From the NCBI GenBank assembly GCA_041685355.1, contig JAWLFY010000079.1, forward strand, positions 1 to 22,016: a DNA stretch of 22,016 nt. The letters run 5' to 3'. The DNA is from JAWLFY01 sp041685355. Lineage in GTDB: Bacteria; Planctomycetota; Planctomycetia; Pirellulales; Pirellulaceae. Shown in pieces: positions 1 through 7,076 of the stretch (its first letter is position 1; the number at the start of each line of letters is the position of its first letter). The translations under genes were made by a program, and so were the position numbers. The notes below the pieces were generated by a model, which was not told the origin of the DNA, did no database searches, and was given only the letters and a program-made list of their open reading frames with translations.

Positions 1-156
1 CCGCGTTCGCTCGCATCCTCACTTCGGACATCGCAGCAATGCCTCCAAAACCTACGTTCTGGGCAGTTGCCACTAAAATCGCGGAACAACCTTTTCGGAG
101 AGGCAATCACTGTTTCAGACACTGACGCCGGGAGGATCCCTGGCACGGAGAAATCG

Positions 157-831
157 ATGGACCTCCGCGATTTAAGGCAAGAGTATTCGATGCGGGCGTT
201 CGACGTCACCGACGCCGATCCGTCCCCACTTCGTCAATTCGAGAGCTGGTTCCGCGAGGCGTCGCATGCGGAGTTGCCGGAACCCAACGCGATGTCGATC
301 GCGACGGTCGGGGGGGACGGTCAGCCGACGCAGCGGACGGTCTTGCTCAAGCTGTTCGACGACGACGGGTTCGTGTTCTTTACGAACTACGAAAGCCGCA
401 AGGCCCGCCAAATCGAATCGAACCCGAGGGTTTCCGCCCACTTCCTGTGGTTGCCGCTGCAGCGTCAGGTCGAGATCAACGGGACGGCGGAGAGGGTGAG
501 CACGGGGGAATCGCTGAAGTACTTCACCACGCGACCGCGGGGCAGCCAGCTCGGGGCGTGGGTTTCGCGACAGAGCGACGTGATTACGTCGCGGAGCCTG
601 ATCGAACAGAAACTCTCCGAGATGAAGCGGAAGTTCGCCACCGGCGAGGTCCCGCTGCCGGCGTTCTGGGGCGGGTACCGGATCCGGCCGCACCGGTTTG
701 AGTTTTGGCAGGGTCGTCCGAGTCGGTTGCACGACCGGATCGAGTACATCCCGGAGAGTGTTGGGGGAGGGCGCGAGAGTGTTGGCGGAGAGGACCCTCG
801 GGGGTGGCAGCGGCGACGGTTGTCACCCTAA
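157..831 (+). CDS. pdxH: Pyridoxamine 5'-phosphate oxidase (PdxH)
   Basis: FMN-dependent oxidase that converts pyridoxine or pyridoxamine 5'-phosphate to PLP, the last step of B6 synthesis and salvage in the cytoplasm. The 224 aa are close to the usual ~218. Family motifs are visible: RTVLLK (about residues 60-65, FMN/phosphate binding), FFTNYESRKA, RQVEINGTAERV, the GAWVSRQS block, VPLPAFWGGYRI, and the C-terminal EFWQGRPSRLHDR (about 182-194) that contacts PLP and FMN, with the usual terminal R-L-x-P. I chose the ATG at 157 because it precedes the conserved MDLRDLRQEY start and has GGAG at 147-150; the open frame back to a TTG at 67 looks non-coding. Oddity: between the HDR motif and the terminal WQRRRLSP lies an extra Gly-rich segment made of an in-frame duplicated ESVGGGR-like unit (from residue 200). 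Confidence 0.95.
   Translation: MDLRDLRQEYSMRAFDVTDADPSPLRQFESWFREASHAELPEPNAMSIATVGGDGQPTQRTVLLKLFDDDGFVFFTNYESRKARQIESNPRVSAHFLWLPLQRQVEINGTAERVSTGESLKYFTTRPRGSQLGAWVSRQSDVITSRSLIEQKLSEMKRKFATGEVPLPAFWGGYRIRPHRFEFWQGRPSRLHDRIEYIPESVGGGRESVGGEDPRGWQRRRLSP
754..790 (+). repeat. 21-bp in-frame tandem duplication inside pdxH
   Basis: Unit 754-774 is repeated, slightly truncated, at 775-790. It encodes ESVGGGR followed by ESVGGE. The unit is seven codons, so the frame is kept. It falls in a region where other PdxH proteins have a short loop before the C-terminal strand. Confidence 0.7.
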
Positions 832-979
832 ACGGTCGTTGCTCTCGACGGTCGTTGCTCTGGACGGTCGTACCCTACCGGGAAACTCTGCCGGCGAGTA
901 CGCGCCGCGGCGAAACGTCTGGGGACGAGTACGACCGAAGAGTACAAGTACAACCGAAGAATGCGCGTACGACCGAAGA
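832..979. repeat. Two short tandem arrays between pdxH and floA (16-bp and 19-bp periods)
   Basis: The gap between the two convergent genes (832-1023) holds no convincing gene. It starts with a 16-bp unit (ACGGTCGTTGCTCTSG) at 832-847 and 848-863 with a partial third copy at 864-871. Further on, a 13-bp core (GTACGACCGAAGA, second copy with one change) recurs at 929, 948 and 967, an exact 19-bp period. No T-tailed hairpin terminator was seen. Confidence 0.7.
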
Positions 980-1023
980 AACAGTGCGACGCCGTGAAAT
1001 CGAGTCGCGAGGGCGTTGTCGAG

Positions 1024-2109
1024 TTAGGACGCGACGGGGTTGACGCGTCCCGCCTTGAAGGCTTCGGCCATCGCCTTGGGGACCTCGGCCTCGGCGAGCA
1101 CGAGGCGTGATCGGTTCTCGGTGACTCTCGCTTTCATCTGTTGTTCGACCGCGATCGCTTCGGCGCGACGCCCTTCCGCCTTCGCCCGGGCGACGCGTGT
1201 ATCGGCTTCGGCCTGGTCGCTTTGCAGTCGGGCCCCGATGTTCTCCCCGACGTCGATGTCGGCGATATCGATCGAGACGATTTCGAAGGCGGTTTGGGCG
1301 TCGAGGCCTCGGGAGAGGACGACGCGGGTGATCATGTCGGGGTTTTCGAGCACGTTGAAGTGCGAGTCGGCTGACCCGATCGAGCTGATGATCGCTTCGC
1401 CGACGCGGGCGATGATCGTGTCCTCGGTCGCCCCGCCGATGAGCTGTTCCAGGTTCGTCCGAACCGTGACCCGGGTGCGGACTTGGAGTTCGATGCCGTT
1501 CTTCGTAATCGCGCTGAGCGTGCTCTTGCCGCTCCGTTTGGGGTCGGGGCAGTCGATGACTTTCGGGTAGACGCTGGTTTGGACCGCGTCCAGGACGTCG
1601 CGTCCCGCCAGGTCGATCGCGCAGGCTTGGTCGAAGTCGAGTGGGATTTCGGCACGGTGCGCCGCGATGATCGCGTGGGTCACGTTCATCACGTTGCCGC
1701 CGGCCAGGTAGTGCGCCTCCAACTTGTGCGTGCTGATCCCGTTTTGGCGGCTGATGTCCAGCCCGGCTTGGGCCGACATCACCTTCGCCTGGACGATCAC
1801 GTTCGGGTTGACTTTGGTGAAGTGCATCCGGATCAGGCTGATCAGCGACACGTCGGCGACCGACATGTAGGCTTGGAACCAGAGCTTGCCGTAGCGGACG
1901 AAGAAGAACCCGAGGACCGCGGCGAGGAAGAGCAGGATCGCGATCCCGATCATCAACGCCGGCGCCGCCGGAAGTTGTGCCAACGGCGGCAGGCTCAGCG
2001 GCGGCGGGCTCAACGAATCACCGAGCGGCTGCCACCCGAGCGGTGCGTCAGCGGGCGTGGTGATGCTGAGCGAAGTCGAGGCAGGGATCGTCACCTTAGC
2101 GTTCTCCAT
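1024..2109 (-). CDS. floA: Flotillin-like protein FloA (UPF0365 family)
   Basis: Membrane scaffold of the bacterial flotillin family, which organises functional membrane microdomains. After a Pro/Ser-rich leader there is one hydrophobic segment (about residues 50-71, PALMIGIAILLFLAAVLGFFF). The UPF0365 core follows: NPNVIVQAKVMSAQAGLDIS, LEAHYLAGGNV, IDLAGRDVLDAVQ, PKVI, NGIELQVRTRVTVRTNLEQLIGG, the VGEAIISSIGS block, LENPDMI, FEIVSIDIADIDVGENIGA, then a charged Ala-rich coiled coil ending in EVPKAMAEAF. It is close in content to Bacillus FloA but has a shorter C-terminal tail. The start is uncertain. ATG 2109 gives 361 aa; upstream ATGs at 2169 and 2175 and an internal ATG at 1953 (309 aa, beginning right at the membrane segment) are alternatives, and none has a clear ribosome binding site. 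No NfeD-type partner lies beside it in the window. Confidence 0.93.
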   Translation of the reverse strand: MENAKVTIPASTSLSITTPADAPLGWQPLGDSLSPPPLSLPPLAQLPAAPALMIGIAILLFLAAVLGFFFVRYGKLWFQAYMSVADVSLISLIRMHFTKVNPNVIVQAKVMSAQAGLDISRQNGISTHKLEAHYLAGGNVMNVTHAIIAAHRAEIPLDFDQACAIDLAGRDVLDAVQTSVYPKVIDCPDPKRSGKSTLSAITKNGIELQVRTRVTVRTNLEQLIGGATEDTIIARVGEAIISSIGSADSHFNVLENPDMITRVVLSRGLDAQTAFEIVSIDIADIDVGENIGARLQSDQAEADTRVARAKAEGRRAEAIAVEQQMKARVTENRSRLVLAEAEVPKAMAEAFKAGRVNPVAS

Positions 2110-2333
2110 CGGGGTGGCCTGGGCCGCACGCGGGAAATCGGCATTCCGGCCCGCGACGAAATCCGCCATGATCATAGGGCTTCGCGGTGCCGCTGCAAAG
2201 TATTGTCGGCGGGTGCGAAGTGGGCTCGGCGGTGGCAACGAATTCCGGTATCGCTCGGTGACGATGATCCTTTCCGAGTTGATTCCGCAGCAACTATGTT
2301 ATGCTGAAGGGGTTGGCAAGACGTCACGTTTTT

Positions 2334-2398
2334 CGGCGGACGCGGGGAACGGCTCTCGGCGGACGCGGGGAACGGCTCTCGGCGGACGCGGGGAACGG
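2334..2398. repeat. 23-bp minisatellite, about 2.8 copies
   Basis: A 23-bp unit beginning CGGCGGACGCGGGGAACGG occurs at 2334-2356 and 2357-2379, with a truncated third copy at 2380-2398. The copies are identical over their shared length. The unit is not a multiple of three and lies in non-coding DNA. Confidence 0.85.
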
Positions 2399-2435
2399 TA
2401 CGTCGGTTCGAATTTGGCACGGAGGAGTACCGGGT

Positions 2436-2475
2436 CTCGGGAGTTCGAGCCTTGGGAGTTCGGGTCTTGGGAGTC
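2436..2475. repeat. 15-bp minisatellite upstream of the 105-aa gene
   Basis: Units CTCGGGAGTTCGAGC (2436-2450) and CTTGGGAGTTCGGGT (2451-2465), followed by a partial third copy at 2466-2475. It ends 8 bp before the likely start codon, so it occupies the 5' leader of the next gene. Confidence 0.75.
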
Positions 2476-2483
2476 ATCGCGTA

Positions 2484-2801
2484 ATGCGTCAGATTTGGAA
2501 GCAGGGAGACTGGGCGGTTTACCGCAAGAGCAAACGGAGTGCTTCTCCGGGGAAGCGGGCGGAGAAGGTCATCGCGAGTCCCAAGGGCGAGACCTACACG
2601 TATATCGTCGACAAGTTTTGGGTCGTCGAGGCGACGTTGCCGGGGAACCGTTTGCGGCTCCGGACCGCCCGCGGCAAGACTCATGTGATCGATGCGGACG
2701 ATCCGAGTCTGCGGCGACCCTCGCTTTTCCAAAGGCTTTTCCGACGGGACCGATTCCGAATCGTCGAGCGGGCGCTCGACATGCCGAACTTTGCGGCGTA
2801 G
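2484..2801 (+). CDS. Conserved-looking hypothetical protein (105 aa)
   Basis: Function unknown. The ATG at 2484 starts a compact basic protein, MRQIWKQGDWAVYRKSKRS. It contains a YTYIVDKFWVVEATLPGNRLRLRTARGKTH stretch that reads like a small beta-barrel or SH3-like fold (alternating hydrophobic and charged residues), then DADDPSLRRPSLFQRLFRRDRF. There is no signal peptide, membrane segment or recognised motif. I recall similar small proteins in planctomycetes, but this is memory, not a search. The frame upstream of 2484 is open but consists of tandem repeats, so I excluded it. It converges with fabH, with a 91-bp gap. Confidence 0.7.
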   Translation: MRQIWKQGDWAVYRKSKRSASPGKRAEKVIASPKGETYTYIVDKFWVVEATLPGNRLRLRTARGKTHVIDADDPSLRRPSLFQRLFRRDRFRIVERALDMPNFAA

Positions 2802-2844
2802 CGGACGCACGCGGTCAGCTCACACGCGGTGTCGGCCGCCGTGT

Positions 2845-2878
2845 CGCTCGTATCGGCCCGCCGCTCGTATCGGCCCGC
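2845..2878. repeat. 17-bp direct repeat, 2 copies
   Basis: CGCTCGTATCGGCCCGC at 2845-2861 is repeated without spacing or mismatch at 2862-2878. It lies in the gap between the convergent hypothetical gene and fabH. Confidence 0.8.
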
Positions 2879-2892
2879 CGTTTCGGGCCGTC

Positions 2893-3972
2893 TCACCAGC
2901 GAACGAGAGCGGTTCCCCAGGCGAGACCCGCCCCGAATCCGCACAGCAGCACGAGGTCGCCTCGTCGAATGCGACCCTGGCTTGCCGCCTCGTCGAGCGC
3001 CAGCGGGATGCTGGCGGCGGACGTGTTCCCGTATCGGTCGAGGTTCACGAACACCTTTTCGGCTGGCAACGCGAGGTCGGCGACTGCCGAGTCGATGATC
3101 CGCTGGTTCGCTTGATGCAGAATCACCAGATCGAGGTCTTGGGGGGTCAGTCCGGCCGACGCGAGGACTTGCTTGGCGCTTTCGTCGAACACCCGCACGG
3201 CCCACTTGAAAACGTTCCGGCCGTCCATCCGGAGGAATTGGCCGCCTTCCCGGTGAGCCTCCGGGGTCAGCGGTTGACGCGTCCCGCCGGCCGGAATGCA
3301 GAGCATTTCGCCGCCGCACCCTTCGCTGCCGATCTGGTACGAGAGGATTCCCGGTCCGTCCGCATCCTTGTCGTCTGACGCCGACAGCAGCACGGCGCCG
3401 GCGCCGTCGCCGAATAGCGGGTAGGTTTTCGGGTCGTCCGGATTCACGGTGCGGCTCATCAAGTCCGCCCCGACGACCAACGCCGATCGGCTGTTTCCGG
3501 TCGCGACGAACTGGGCCGCGGTCACCATCGCGTACATGAACCCGGCGCACGCGGCGTTGATGTCCATCGCGGGCGCGACGGCGCCGAGTCGTCGTTGCAG
3601 ATGACAGGCGGTCGACGGCGTGGGGTGGTCTGGCGTGATCGTCGCGACGAGGATCAGATCGACCGCGTGGGGCGTCACACCGGCCTGCCGAAGACACGCC
3701 GTCGCCGCTTCGTAGCAAAGGTCACTCGTCGCTTCGTCGTCGGCGGCCTTCCGTCGTTCCAGGATCCCCGTTCGGCGGACGATCCATTCGCTGTCGCACC
3801 CCAACGCCGCCAAGTCTTCGTTGGTCACGACTTGTCGCGGGGCGTACGAACCGGTCGCGACGACACGGATTCCCGCGACTTTCCCCATCCGTCCCCGCGT
3901 CGAAAGCGTCTCCGCGTCCTGCGTCGCGTTGGCGGTAGCACGATCAAAGGTGGTCACGATCGATTCTGACAT
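2893..3972 (-). CDS. fabH: Beta-ketoacyl-ACP synthase III (FabH)
   Basis: Condenses an acyl-CoA (typically acetyl-CoA) with malonyl-ACP to start type II fatty acid synthesis. The thiolase-fold catalytic triad is complete: Cys142 in INAACAGF, His286 in LHQANQR and Asn316 in YGNTSAAS (numbering from the 3972 start). Other family blocks are ATGSYAPRQVVTNEDL, the WIVRRTGI motif, GDGAGAVLL and LCGFGAGLAWGTAL. From ATG 3972 the protein is 359 aa. An internal ATG at 3888 (MGKVAGIRVVATGSY) would give 331 aa, closer to the usual 317-335, and may be the real start; neither start has a strong ribosome binding site. The longer open frame upstream of 3972 is out-of-context Gly/Phe-rich sequence that overlaps the divergent gene and is rejected. 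It stands alone, without other fab genes nearby. Confidence 0.95.
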   Translation of the reverse strand: MSESIVTTFDRATANATQDAETLSTRGRMGKVAGIRVVATGSYAPRQVVTNEDLAALGCDSEWIVRRTGILERRKAADDEATSDLCYEAATACLRQAGVTPHAVDLILVATITPDHPTPSTACHLQRRLGAVAPAMDINAACAGFMYAMVTAAQFVATGNSRSALVVGADLMSRTVNPDDPKTYPLFGDGAGAVLLSASDDKDADGPGILSYQIGSEGCGGEMLCIPAGGTRQPLTPEAHREGGQFLRMDGRNVFKWAVRVFDESAKQVLASAGLTPQDLDLVILHQANQRIIDSAVADLALPAEKVFVNLDRYGNTSAASIPLALDEAASQGRIRRGDLVLLCGFGAGLAWGTALVRW

Positions 3973-4198
3973 TCGGCGAGGGACGTTTTTGGGGGGGCGT
4001 TGAGGGGGGCGTCGGTCAAATGACGGTTCCGGCGGTCCGGCGTGGACCCGCCGGGGGCCGGGCAAAGACCGAGAGTATAGCGGCCGAGTCCGTTTTTCGT
4101 TAGACAGATCTGGTTCTCCCCGCGGACGTGATCGGTCACCCCGGCAACGTCCCGAACCGGGACCCACGTCCGTCCGTTCGCCGAGCGAGTCCGATCCG

Positions 4199-5635
4199 AT
4201 GGATCTGAAACCGTCGAAAGCGCAACCGTCGAAAGCGAAACCGTCGAAAGCGAAACCGCCGAAAGCGAAACCGCCGGAGCTGAGAACGCCCGAGCTGAGA
4301 ACGACCGGTTGCCCGCCAGCGAGCCGATCGGGTCGTCGAAGCTGGTTCGGGCAGGTGTCAGCGATTTCGTTCGCCGCGGGGATGGCCGGATGCGGGACCG
4401 ACGTCCGGGACCGGCCGGTGTCACGGTATCGGGTCACCGGTCCGTCGATGATCCCGACCCTGGTCCCCGACCATCGTTCTGTCGGGTGCGGTCATTGTGG
4501 GGTAACGCTCCGCGTCCCGGCGGAACCTTCGTCCGCCGCCGACCGGGCGACGTTTCGCTGTTGGCATTGTGGTCGGCGCCACCCGAGCCCGCGAGGCCCG
4601 GTGATTCCCGGGGACGTGGTCGAACTGGGGGGGGCGCCGGCGGATTCGAGATGGCACCCGGTCGCAAGACGGATCGGGGAGCTGACCGCGACCGATCATG
4701 GCGGGCGGCCGACGGTCAAACGTCTTCTCGCGTTGCCCGGGATGACGGTCGGTCTCGACCATGAGACGGCTGGCGACCGCCCCCCACGCCTGACGGTCGA
4801 CGGATTGTTCCCCGACGAGATCGAAAGCTTCGCCGTGCCCCGCTTGCCGGTCGATTTCGATGCCAAGCGGGACGATTCCAGGTGGACGCCGACGCTCGAT
4901 TCGACCGCGTGGCGGCGGGTCGCGGGGGGATGGGTTCATGACGACGCAAATCGGGTCGCAGCCGCTTCCGCTTCCGACTGGCTCATCTATCGCCACCGAA
5001 ATGTCTATCGTGACAACCGCCGCTGCCCGGTCCTCGACGACGTCCCCGAAAACGTCGCCGACCCGCGGCCGCTCCGTGCGGTCGACCGGGTCGATGTCCG
5101 TTTCGTGGCGACGTGCCAGACCGAGGGGCGGCTCGAGGTCGTCCGCTGGCAGCGATGGGGGATCGCGACCGAGACGTTTTCGGTTGGCACGACCGAGACG
5201 TCGATTCGTTCGGGTGGCATCGTTGATCGTCGCCGAGGCGGTTCGGCGACCTTGGGACGCCAGGATCATCCGCCCGTCGGCGCGAGCCAGCCGATCGCGG
5301 TCCGCGTCGTGTCGGCCGGGCGTCGCGTGTCGGCCGGGCGTCGCGTGTCGGCCGGGCGTCGCGTGTCGGCCGGGCGTCGCGTGTCGGCCGGGAGGCGCGT
5401 GTCGGCCGGGAGGCGCGAGTCGGGCGGGCGGTGGCGGCTCGGCGAGATCATCGTCGAACGTGCGGTGGAGTATCGGTTGCTCGCCAGGCACGACCGCGAT
5501 CGTTATCCGATCCGTCTCGGTTCTGACGAGTGCTTCCTGGTCGGCGACAACGTCCCGGTCTCGGTCGACAGCCGAGACTGGGGGCCCGTCCCGATCGGGG
5601 CGGTTCGCGGTTTTCGACGCACCACGGTCCCCTAA
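4199..5635 (+). CDS. Divergent signal peptidase I-like (S26) protein with zinc-ribbon-like insert
   Basis: Probably a membrane-associated S26 serine protease related to LepB. The three catalytic boxes can be read: YRVTGPSMIPTL (candidate nucleophile Ser83), VKRLLALPGMTV (candidate general base Lys174) and FLVGDNVPVSVDSRDWGPVP (about 446-465, box E). Unusual parts: a Lys/Pro-rich N-terminal repeat tract (PSKAK then PELRT units, residues 5-35); a weak hydrophobic stretch ending in GMAGC (Cys65) that resembles a lipobox in place of a clear transmembrane helix; paired CGHC (97-100) and CWHC (121-124), suggesting a zinc ribbon right after box B; and a long region between boxes D and E with six tandem VSAGRR repeats (371-406). 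At 478 aa it is much longer than a typical LepB. It converges on lysA with a 4-bp overlap. The start is the only ATG before the repeats and is uncertain. Confidence 0.8.
   Translation: MDLKPSKAQPSKAKPSKAKPPKAKPPELRTPELRTTGCPPASRSGRRSWFGQVSAISFAAGMAGCGTDVRDRPVSRYRVTGPSMIPTLVPDHRSVGCGHCGVTLRVPAEPSSAADRATFRCWHCGRRHPSPRGPVIPGDVVELGGAPADSRWHPVARRIGELTATDHGGRPTVKRLLALPGMTVGLDHETAGDRPPRLTVDGLFPDEIESFAVPRLPVDFDAKRDDSRWTPTLDSTAWRRVAGGWVHDDANRVAAASASDWLIYRHRNVYRDNRRCPVLDDVPENVADPRPLRAVDRVDVRFVATCQTEGRLEVVRWQRWGIATETFSVGTTETSIRSGGIVDRRRGGSATLGRQDHPPVGASQPIAVRVVSAGRRVSAGRRVSAGRRVSAGRRVSAGRRVSAGRRESGGRWRLGEIIVERAVEYRLLARHDRDRYPIRLGSDECFLVGDNVPVSVDSRDWGPVPIGAVRGFRRTTVP
4211..4303 (+). repeat. In-frame 15-bp repeats at the N-terminus of the S26 peptidase
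   Basis: Four 15-bp units (4211-4270) encode PSKAQ, PSKAK, PSKAK and PPKAK. Two further 15-bp units (4274-4303) encode PELRT PELRT. Both preserve the frame. The tract makes a flexible, positively charged N-terminus. Confidence 0.85.
5309..5434 (+). repeat. 18-bp minisatellite (VSAGRR x6 plus one decayed copy) in the S26 peptidase
   Basis: The unit GTGTCGGCCGGGCGTCGC is found four times without change (5309-5380). Two more copies with the same two-base change follow (5381-5416), then a decayed seventh (5417-5434, ESGGRW). Near-identity at the DNA level points to recent expansion. Confidence 0.93.
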
Positions 5636-6903
5636 TCGGGGATCACTTCGCCGCGGATCAAGTCGTCGAAAGTCTCGCGCCGGCGGATCAGTTTCGCCTC
5701 GCCCTTTTCCAGCAAGACTTCGGCCGCACGGGTTTTACTGTTGTAGTTACTCGCCATCACGAACCCGTAAGCGCCGGCGTTTTCCAGCACAACGAAGTCG
5801 CCGACGGAGGCCATCGGGAGGGATCGCGTGTCGACGAATCCGCCTTCTCGCTGGGTAAAGATGTCGCCCGATTCACAGAGCGGCCCGCCGACGATCGCGT
5901 CGACCCGTTCGCGGCCCGATGCGTCGCCGTCGCGGGCGGCGATCGAGATCGGATGGTGCGCGCCGTACATCACCGGGCGTGCCAAGTCGTTGAAGCCGGC
6001 GTCGACCAGGAAAAACAGGTTGTCCCCCATCCGCTTCACCGAACGGATTTCGGCGATCAGGTAACCCGACTCGGCGGTGAGGTATCGTCCCGGCTCGATT
6101 TCCAGCGACACCCGGTGCCCGAACGACTCGCTCAGCTGTTGGCGGGTCGCGTCCCACAACCGATAGTACTCTTCCAGGTCGACGTACGTCTCGTCGTGTT
6201 TGTAGGGGACCGGCAGCCCGCCGCCGGCGCTGATCGTGCGGACCGTCCGACCCACCTCGGTTGCGACCCGTCGCATCGCCTCGCAAACGTCGCGGAGGTG
6301 TTCCAGGTCGGTCCCCGAGCCGATGTGCATGTGGAGCCCCGTGACCGTCACGCCATGCCGGTCCGCGCGGCGGAGGCACTCGTCGATCTGCGTGTGCCAG
6401 ATCCCGTGTTTGCTCTGCTCGCCGCCGGTGTTCGTCTTTTGGCTGTGCCCGTGTCCGAACCCGGGATTGATTCGCAGCGTGACGTCGGCGCCGGGCCGCC
6501 GCTCCCCGAGCTGGCTGATCATGTCGGGGGACCCGCAATTGACCGCGATCCCGTGCTCGACCACCAGGTCGAGCGATTCGCGGTCGAACAGGTCGGCGGT
6601 GTAAATGATCTCCCCTTTCGATGCCTCCGGGGCATAACCCGCGGCCATCGCGCGGCGGACCTCGCCGGCGCTCACCGCGTCGACGGCCACCCCGAGGCGA
6701 CGCATCCGGTCGAGGATCGCAAGATTCCCGCACGCCTTCTGCGCGTACCGGATCGTGTCGAACGCCGCCAAGTCGCCGATTCGCTCTCCGATCGGTTTCC
6801 AGTCGTAAACGTAAAGGGGCGTCCCGAATCGGGAGGCCAACTCGGCGACGGGGAAGTCGCCAATCGACGTGCGTGCGGACGAGAAGGGGGGCGCGGTCAA
6901 CAT
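5632..6903 (-). CDS. lysA: Diaminopimelate decarboxylase (LysA)
   Basis: PLP-dependent fold-type III decarboxylase that converts meso-diaminopimelate to L-lysine, the last step of the DAP pathway. The 423 aa match the family length. Visible landmarks: Lys56 in IRYAQKACGN (Schiff base), HMHIGSG (about 191-197), the glycine loop AGGGLPVPY (226-234), EPGRYL (270-275, phosphate and substrate contacts), the catalytic GPLCESGDIF with Cys343 from the partner subunit, and ENAGAYGFVMASNYN near the C-terminus. The ATG at 6903 opens directly into the conserved N-terminal region. The stop codon overlaps the stop of the convergent S26 peptidase gene, leaving no room for a separate terminator. No dapF or aspartokinase gene is adjacent. 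Confidence 0.96.
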   Translation of the reverse strand: MLTAPPFSSARTSIGDFPVAELASRFGTPLYVYDWKPIGERIGDLAAFDTIRYAQKACGNLAILDRMRRLGVAVDAVSAGEVRRAMAAGYAPEASKGEIIYTADLFDRESLDLVVEHGIAVNCGSPDMISQLGERRPGADVTLRINPGFGHGHSQKTNTGGEQSKHGIWHTQIDECLRRADRHGVTVTGLHMHIGSGTDLEHLRDVCEAMRRVATEVGRTVRTISAGGGLPVPYKHDETYVDLEEYYRLWDATRQQLSESFGHRVSLEIEPGRYLTAESGYLIAEIRSVKRMGDNLFFLVDAGFNDLARPVMYGAHHPISIAARDGDASGRERVDAIVGGPLCESGDIFTQREGGFVDTRSLPMASVGDFVVLENAGAYGFVMASNYNSKTRAAEVLLEKGEAKLIRRRETFDDLIRGEVIPD

Positions 6904-6971
6904 CAGGGCTGCAAGCTTCGAGGGTAAGTCTGAATCGGGGAGGACGACGGCCCGATCGGAACCCGGATCGA

Positions 6972-7018
6972 CGTCGGAAGTCTCCCCAACGTAGCGGATG
7001 TCGTGAACACTTCCGACG
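6972..7018. other. 10-bp perfect inverted repeat upstream of lysA
   Basis: CGTCGGAAGT at 6972-6981 is mirrored by ACTTCCGACG at 7009-7018, with a 27-nt spacer. It lies between the ribbon-helix-helix gene and lysA. It could be a large-loop hairpin or paired protein-binding half-sites. No T-tract follows. Confidence 0.35.
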
Positions 7019-7076
7019 GGGCGGCGTGCGAGGGCGACGCCCCGAACTCTTCACGAATCCGTCCACGGGGAAGGCG

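Larger units (their letters stand above)
2110..2483. other. Divergent intergenic region between floA and a hypothetical gene
   Basis: About 374 bp that must carry the promoters of floA (leftward) and the 105-aa gene (rightward). No convincing promoter or gene was recognised. The right half is occupied by two tandem arrays, annotated separately. The left part may encode the floA N-terminus if an upstream start is used. Confidence 0.5.

Noticed and set aside
74..79. TAAAAT as a -10 element for pdxH.
   Set aside because: It is AT-rich in a GC-rich leader, but no matching -35 hexamer is at 16-18 bp and the distance to the start is not diagnostic.
3973..4437. Minus-strand N-terminal extension of fabH (about 155 codons).
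   Set aside because: It is read antisense through the PSKAK repeat region of the divergent S26 gene and has no FabH-like content. FabH motifs begin after the ATG at 3972 or 3888.
4421..5491. Long minus-strand open frame opposite the S26 peptidase.
   Set aside because: It is a high-GC antisense shadow with repeated HATPGR-type sequence derived from the 18-bp array. The plus-strand frame has the protease motifs.
5873..7066. Long minus-strand frame overlapping lysA in another phase.
   Set aside because: Arg/Pro-rich shadow of lysA with no family signature. LysA motifs are all in the annotated frame.
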